NCBI GenBank assembly: GCA_017617805.1
Contig: JAFZVN010000008.1
Location: forward strand, 1-45,625
Source of the DNA: Bacteroidaceae bacterium
GTDB taxonomy: Bacteria; Bacteroidota; Bacteroidia; Bacteroidales; Bacteroidaceae
DNA: 45,625 nucleotides
Direction of reading: 5' to 3'
Part shown: positions 42,269 through 45,625 of the stretch, piece after piece
Position numbering within the stretch: the stretch's first letter is position 1
Layout of the letters: the number at the start of each line of letters is the position of its first letter
Position numbers and translations under genes: made by a program
Notes under the pieces: model-generated
What the model was told of the DNA's origin: nothing
Database searches by the model: none
The model's input: the letters and a program-made list of their open reading frames with translations, nothing else

Positions 42269-43075
42269 TTAACTTATGCTCTCTCTCTCTGAAATATAGT
42301 CGTCAATTAATTTTCTGGCTATCGACATCTTGTCTGGAATGGGTGGGAGATTCTCCCTGTCGAACCATCCTGCCTCGCTCAGTTCTTCTTCTTGCAGACG
42401 GAGTTCCCCGCTTACGTAGTCGGCGGTGAAGCCAATCATGATGCCGCAGGGGTAGGGCCAAGGCTGACTGCCGAAATATCTGATGTTCTGTATCTTAAGT
42501 CCGACTTCTTCTTCTACCTCTCTCCTCACACAGTCTTCCAGTGTTTCGCCTGTTTCCACAAATCCTGCCACCAGTCCGTACATTTCGCTTCGGCGGAAAT
42601 TCTTGGCATGCACCAGCAGAATTTGGTCTCCTCTGCGCACTCTCACGATGATGGCTGGACTCACTTGAGGCCACACCTCCTTGCCGCAGTTGGTGCATTG
42701 CTTGCTGATGATGGTGGTGCGTTTCATGGGGGCGCCACACATTCCGCAATACTTCGTGTTCGAATCCCAATAGAGGAGCTCTGCAGCCTTACCTGCAGCG
42801 TTGTAGAACTTGTAGGGCAACACGTTCCAAGACTCTCTCAGCCCGATGGTCACCCATCCCTCCATGTCATCGGGTGGGGTAGTGAGGCTGTAGCTCATGC
42901 AGGGGATACCATCAATCGCAGGTAGCTCCTGCCGAGGTGTCCAGTCCTTCAAGGGGAAGGGAGGCTCGGATGAGCATGGCACTTGATAGCTGTCTCCGTT
43001 TTGTTGCAGCAGCAGAGCATTGCTGATGAACACGAACCAGTATTTCTTTTGGGTTTCCATGTCGGTCTGTTGCAT
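42269..43075 (-). CDS. nudC: NAD(+) diphosphatase, NudC-type Nudix hydrolase
   Basis: Hydrolyses NAD(H) to NMN(H) and AMP and, in the family, can remove NAD caps from RNA. The 268 residues have the NudC layout. An N-terminal domain comes first. A zinc ribbon follows with CGMC and CTNC (Cys110, 113, 127, 130). The Nudix box is GFVETGETLEDCVRREVEEEVGL (about 171-193; the match to GX5EX7REUXEEXGU is complete). The NADH-pyrophosphatase signature SQPWPYP follows (203-209). Start: the ATG at 43075 is favoured because a -7 element overlaps the earlier in-phase codon at 43087; 43060 is also possible. The glycine-zipper gene follows after 30 bp. Confidence 0.92.
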   Translation of the reverse strand: MQQTDMETQKKYWFVFISNALLLQQNGDSYQVPCSSEPPFPLKDWTPRQELPAIDGIPCMSYSLTTPPDDMEGWVTIGLRESWNVLPYKFYNAAGKAAELLYWDSNTKYCGMCGAPMKRTTIISKQCTNCGKEVWPQVSPAIIVRVRRGDQILLVHAKNFRRSEMYGLVAGFVETGETLEDCVRREVEEEVGLKIQNIRYFGSQPWPYPCGIMIGFTADYVSGELRLQEEELSEAGWFDRENLPPIPDKMSIARKLIDDYISERESIS

Positions 43076-43084
43076 TTTCAGCGC

Positions 43085-43092
43085 CAAAATTA
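43085..43092 (-). promoter_or_regulatory. Predicted -7 element (TAATTTTG) for nudC
   Basis: The minus strand TAATTTTG ends 9 bp before the ATG at 43075 and overlaps an in-phase upstream codon at 43087, so it decides the start. The 170-bp gap to the GH25 gene has no other clear feature apart from that gene's promoter. Confidence 0.5.
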
Positions 43093-43187
43093 GGCATTAT
43101 TTGTGATATATGCCCCCTTTTTTGTCTTTAAAATCATTAAAATAGTTAAGTCTCGCGCAATTAGTTGCAAATTATGGAAAAAAAGGG

Positions 43188-43195
43188 TACATTTG
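43188..43195 (+). promoter_or_regulatory. Predicted -7 element (TACATTTG) for the GH25 lysozyme gene
   Basis: TACATTTG lies 50 bp before the ATG at 43246. It also lies inside an earlier in-phase reading frame from 43165, arguing that the later ATG with the signal peptide is the real start. Confidence 0.5.
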
Positions 43196-43245
43196 TACTC
43201 GATTTTGATAAGCATGAATTTGTATTTCGACAAATAAGGGTGAGA

Positions 43246-44097
43246 ATGAACAACGTAAGTCGCGCGTACATATATATAATAATGACGCTGGCTGCCTCTT
43301 TATGCTTCACTTCGGCATGGGCAGACAAGCGTGACAAGAACAAAAAGAACAAGCAAGAGGTGGAGGTTGTGGACATGAGTCCCGATCCCATTGCACGTAA
43401 ATCACGTCCCGATCGACATCCCCAGGCCTTGGAGATGCCGCGCTTTGCTGCATCTGGTGGTGGTGGAACTGTGGGACGAGGCACGGGAGGCAGTGAGGCG
43501 CATGGCATCGATGTGAGCCACTATCAGGGACGCATCAACTGGGACGAGGTGGCGCGTGACCATCGTGTGACCTATGTCTATCTGAAAGCCACAGAGGGTG
43601 TGAACACGATTGATGACACTTATGCCTACAATTTCAACGAGTGCAAGCGTGTGGGGCTCAAGGTGGGCAGTTACCTCTTCTTCCGTCCCCATCTCTCCGC
43701 TCAAGCCCAGTTCGACCTCTTCAAGTCGAGGGTCAACACCCGTCAGCAGGATCTCTTGCCTGTCATCGACGTCGAAGTCATTCGGGGTGTGTCCGAATCT
43801 GTGATGCAGGCGCGACTGCTCGAGCTATGCGACCTTTTCGAGAAGGAATATGGCAAGAAGCCCATCATCTATACGGGTAAGAACTTCTACAACAAGTACA
43901 TCTACGGCAATCATCGTCTGCGTGCCTACAAGTTCTTCATCGCAGCCTATTCCTTCATCGAGCCCGACCTTTATGGCGACAACGACTACGTGATGTGGCA
44001 GTATTCCGCCACGGGTTCTGTCAGGGGCATCCGAGGCAATGTCGATATGAGCCGATTTGTGGGACGACATTCGATCAAGGACATCTTGTATAGATAA
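43246..44097 (+). CDS. GH25 lysozyme (muramidase), exported
   Basis: Hydrolyses the MurNAc-GlcNAc bond of peptidoglycan. The 283 residues start with a signal peptide (AYIYIIMTLAASLCFTSAWA), then a basic linker with Gly-rich GGGGTVGRGTGG. The GH25 barrel runs from about 86: HGIDVSHYQGRINW (Asp89), YLKATEGV, SYLFFRPH and LPVIDVEV with acidic residues Asp175 and Glu177. Late YVMWQYSATGSVRGI and the last NVDMSRF are typical of the family. It might trim the cell's own wall or attack other bacteria. Divergent from nudC; it shares a hairpin terminator with the convergent panD. Confidence 0.93.
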   Translation: MNNVSRAYIYIIMTLAASLCFTSAWADKRDKNKKNKQEVEVVDMSPDPIARKSRPDRHPQALEMPRFAASGGGGTVGRGTGGSEAHGIDVSHYQGRINWDEVARDHRVTYVYLKATEGVNTIDDTYAYNFNECKRVGLKVGSYLFFRPHLSAQAQFDLFKSRVNTRQQDLLPVIDVEVIRGVSESVMQARLLELCDLFEKEYGKKPIIYTGKNFYNKYIYGNHRLRAYKFFIAAYSFIEPDLYGDNDYVMWQYSATGSVRGIRGNVDMSRFVGRHSIKDILYR

Positions 44098-44101
44098 AGA
44101 A

Positions 44102-44131
44102 AAAATCCTGTGAGGTTGCTCACAGGATTTT
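44102..44131. terminator. Bidirectional hairpin terminator between GH25 lysozyme and panD
   Basis: AAAATCCTGTGAG (44102-44114) and CTCACAGGATTTT (44119-44131) give a 13-bp perfect stem with loop GTTG. On the plus strand TGTTTGTTTG follows. On the minus strand the hairpin covers the last four codons and stop of panD and is followed by TTTTTCTTTATC. Confidence 0.85.
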
Positions 44132-44470
44132 GTTTGTTTGCTGATCGGGGAAGACCACTTTCGGAGTGAAAGTCTTGGCTTCCTCGAAGTCCATGAGGGC
44201 GTAGGACATAATGATGACGATGTCGCCGACCTGAACTTTGCGGGCGGCAGCGCCATTCAGACAGATGCAGCCGCTGCCACGTTCGCCTCGGATGACATAG
44301 GTGTCGAAGCGTTCGCCGTTGTTGTTGTTGACAATATAGACGCGCTCGCCGGCGATGAGTCCTGCGGCATCCATCAGGTCTTCGTCGATGGTGATGCTGC
44401 CCATGTAGTTGAGGTTGGCTTCCGTCACCTTCACACAATGCAACTTCGATTTCAGTACTTCTATCTGCAT
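44120..44470 (-). CDS. panD: Aspartate 1-decarboxylase
   Basis: Decarboxylates aspartate to beta-alanine for pantothenate and coenzyme A. The 116 residues match the small pyruvoyl enzyme. The self-cleavage site is Gly24-Ser25 in NYMGSITID, where Ser25 becomes the pyruvoyl group. [46 protein letters not shown] (read as the C-terminal double-psi barrel) and the ending are standard. Its ATG directly follows the panC stop with no gap. The terminator hairpin overlaps its final codons. With panC it supplies and uses beta-alanine in one operon. Confidence 0.96.
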   Translation of the reverse strand: MQIEVLKSKLHCVKVTEANLNYMGSITIDEDLMDAAGLIAGERVYIVNNNNGERFDTYVIRGERGSGCICLNGAAARKVQVGDIVIIMSYALMDFEEAKTFTPKVVFPDQQTNKIL

Positions 44471-45340
44471 TTATTTATAATTGATGTTGTCGATGAGTCG
44501 GATGGGAGTAGCGCCGCAGAACACGGTGATGCAGCCCTGGATGTGGTCAGCATCGTCCCACGAGGAGACGCTTTCGAGTGTGAGCGCGTTGACGATGTCA
44601 TAGTACTGCACTTCAAGACTTTCCACCGCATTGATGTCGCTGATGACCTTCTGCTTGGTCTCTTCCACCGAGTGGGTCTTGCTATACTTCACGCTCTTCT
44701 TCAGTGCCTTGTAGATGTTGGGCGCGATGGCTCTCTCTTCAGGAGCCAGCAGGGTGTTGCGGCTCGACAGAGCGAGACCGTCCTCCTCCCTGATGATGGG
44801 GCAAGGACAGATTTCCAGGCGTTTAGCCCAGTCAGTGTCTTTCTCCACATAGTCAGCCACCATCGCCTTGATGACGGCAATCTGCTGGAAGTCCTTCTCG
44901 CCAAAGTAGGCGCGGTCAGGCTCCACCATCATGAAGAGCTTGCTCACGATTTGGCACACGCCGTTGAAGTGGCCTGGACGGAAGGCACCCTCCATCACCG
45001 TGTCGGTGGGGGGATAAGAGAACGAGCGGGTGTCAGGTTCCGGATAGACTTCCTCCACCGATGGGGCGAACACATAGTCAGCGCCGATGCTCTCCAGCAG
45101 GGCGCAGTCGGCCTCCAACGTGCGAGGATAAGCCGCCAAGTCCTTCTTGTCGTTAAATTGGGTAGGGTTCACAAATACGCTCACCACAGTGGCGCCGTTT
45201 TCCTTCACGCTGCGGCTCACCAACGAAGCGTGTCCGGCATGGAGCGCGCCCATCGTTGGCACGAGTCCAACGGCCTTCTTGTCACTTCTCAGGGCAGAAA
45301 CCTTCTCCTTGAGTTCTTTCACAGAATTGATGATTTCCAT
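44471..45340 (-). CDS. panC: Pantoate-beta-alanine ligase (pantothenate synthetase)
   Basis: Joins pantoate and beta-alanine with ATP to make pantothenate. 289 residues: the HIGH-type motif is in [18 protein letters not shown], then [38 protein letters not shown] and the KMSKS-like AL-SSRN ([11 protein letters not shown]). The ATG at 45340 ([10 protein letters not shown]) is chosen because the frame continues 45 codons upstream only through the promoter and the inverted repeat; that extension encodes the low-complexity KSEK-type peptide. Its stop is adjacent to the panD start, so the two are coupled. PanB is not in the window. Confidence 0.96.
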   Translation of the reverse strand: MEIINSVKELKEKVSALRSDKKAVGLVPTMGALHAGHASLVSRSVKENGATVVSVFVNPTQFNDKKDLAAYPRTLEADCALLESIGADYVFAPSVEEVYPEPDTRSFSYPPTDTVMEGAFRPGHFNGVCQIVSKLFMMVEPDRAYFGEKDFQQIAVIKAMVADYVEKDTDWAKRLEICPCPIIREEDGLALSSRNTLLAPEERAIAPNIYKALKKSVKYSKTHSVEETKQKVISDINAVESLEVQYYDIVNALTLESVSSWDDADHIQGCITVFCGATPIRLIDNINYK

Positions 45341-45363
45341 TGCTTGCTTTTTGAAAAGTGCTG

Positions 45364-45371
45364 CAAAGGTA
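45364..45371 (-). promoter_or_regulatory. Predicted -7 element (TACCTTTG) for panC-panD
   Basis: The minus strand TACCTTTGCAG lies 23 bp before the ATG at 45340, between the inverted repeat and the gene. Confidence 0.65.
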
Positions 45372-45386
45372 CGGAAAAAAATGGAA

Positions 45387-45490
45387 AGTGAAAAACTAAA
45401 AGTGAAAAATTTGCTACCGCGAGGGTTCGTCAGCTGTTGGCTTACTGCTGCGGTAGCAAACTTTTCACTTTTCACTTTTAGTTTTTCACT
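45387..45490. repeat. Long imperfect inverted repeat between smalltalk gene and panC
   Basis: The left arm (45387-45420) begins AGTGAAAAACTAAAAGTG and ends TTTGCTACCGC. The right arm (45450-45490) is its reverse complement apart from one extra 7-bp word. The inner 11 bp are perfect and the loop is 29 bp (45421-45449). It directly follows the smalltalk stop on the minus strand and could terminate that gene; U-rich words follow the stem. The outer arms are made of the same CACTTTT/AGTTTTT words found at 284-366. Confidence 0.8.
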
Positions 45491-45494
45491 TTTA

Positions 45495-45599
45495 CTACAT
45501 GAGTCTCATGCAGCTCGTGGTGCCCAGTGCAGTCAATGCTGCCGTCAGAATCGATACCGCAATCTGAATGATTGCCTTCCAAAGTTCCTTGTTCTTCAT
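45495..45599 (-). CDS. Smalltalk-type mini-protein
   Basis: A 34-residue protein beginning [20 protein letters not shown], then [10 protein letters not shown] and a short MRLM end. It has one hydrophobic helix with a terminal Ser-Cys, a composition I recognise as the Bacteroidales 'smalltalk protein' family, usually found beside HU-like DNA-binding protein and N-acetylmuramoyl-L-alanine amidase genes in accessory modules. Here the gene is followed by the long inverted repeat and panC, with no amidase on this side. Upstream context lies beyond the window. Function of the family is unknown. Confidence 0.75.
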   Translation of the reverse strand: MKNKELWKAIIQIAVSILTAALTALGTTSCMRLM

Positions 45600-45625
45600 A
45601 ATCAAAAAATTTTTTAACCTTAACG

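Noticed and set aside
44138-45391. 417-codon plus-strand frame covering panD and panC.
   Set aside because: It is the antisense of two clear enzymes and is rich in His/Val/Asp from reversed codons; it crosses the terminator and the panC promoter.
45341-45475. Longer panC start adding 45 residues (KSEK- and Phe/Ser-rich).
   Set aside because: The extension would be encoded by the promoter and the inverted repeat, and the PanC fold starts at [10 protein letters not shown].

Overview
This 45.6 kb window reads as chromosomal DNA of a Bacteroidales bacterium, most likely Prevotella or a close relative. Three things point there. Promoters carry the Bacteroidetes primary-sigma -7 element TAnnTTTG (about sixteen instances, mostly TAACTTTG or TACCTTTG). 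The families are typical of the group (DUF4270 lipoprotein, FeoA-FeoB fusion with a small Cys-rich partner, DUF4886, a 'smalltalk' mini-protein, GlnRS). The order purH-mreB-mreC-mreD-mrdA-rodA is also a Bacteroidetes arrangement. The genus is inferred. I see no rRNA, tRNA, IS element or CRISPR. No intergenic gap exceeds about 225 bases.

Layout. (1) 1-0.8 kb: end of an accessory module, with a protein tail resembling DUF3987/VirE-type proteins, an octamer repeat array and a phage P5-like protein. (2) 1-9.8 kb: glnS with a TPR protein, dapA, an M15 peptidase, a two-domain ABC ATPase with an alpha/beta hydrolase, and a DUF4270 lipoprotein. (3) 9.8-17.1 kb, minus strand: a half-length GT5 protein, an MBL hydrolase, aspS, a double Rid-like protein, and feoAB with its small Cys-rich protein. 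(4) 17.3-20.6 kb: gmd and fcl (GDP-L-fucose synthesis), a perfect 32-bp palindromic terminator and a very acidic protein. (5) 20.7-25.9 kb, plus strand: truncated TPR lipoprotein, stand-alone AICAR transformylase, a 69-residue basic protein, an MltF-like lytic transglycosylase and an NhaC antiporter. (6) 25.9-30.2 kb, minus strand: araC, uxaA, a second NhaC-type transporter and a lipoprotein in one tight operon. (7) 30.3-34.3 kb: a small secreted protein, a DUF4886 protein and a TonB-dependent receptor containing a heptamer repeat. (8) 34.3-40.8 kb: the cell-shape operon headed by a PurH reduced to its IMP cyclohydrolase half. (9) 41-45.6 kb: TonB-C protein, glycine-zipper lipoprotein with an EF-hand, NudC, GH25 lysozyme, panD, panC and a smalltalk gene at the right edge.

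How it fits together. Several operons are translationally tight (ATGA overlaps at feoB/Cys-rich protein, ABC/hydrolase and mreC/mreD; zero gap at panC/panD and at the small basic gene/mltF). Purine synthesis is completed by two half-PurH proteins encoded 17 kb apart. I found no clear new defence or biosynthetic system. The most interesting signals are the short-period (7-8 bp) pyrimidine-tract arrays, one of them inside a receptor gene where a unit change would shift the frame; the split PurH; an ABC ATPase whose first ATP site lacks its catalytic residues; and an NhaC-type transporter in an operon with altronate dehydratase.
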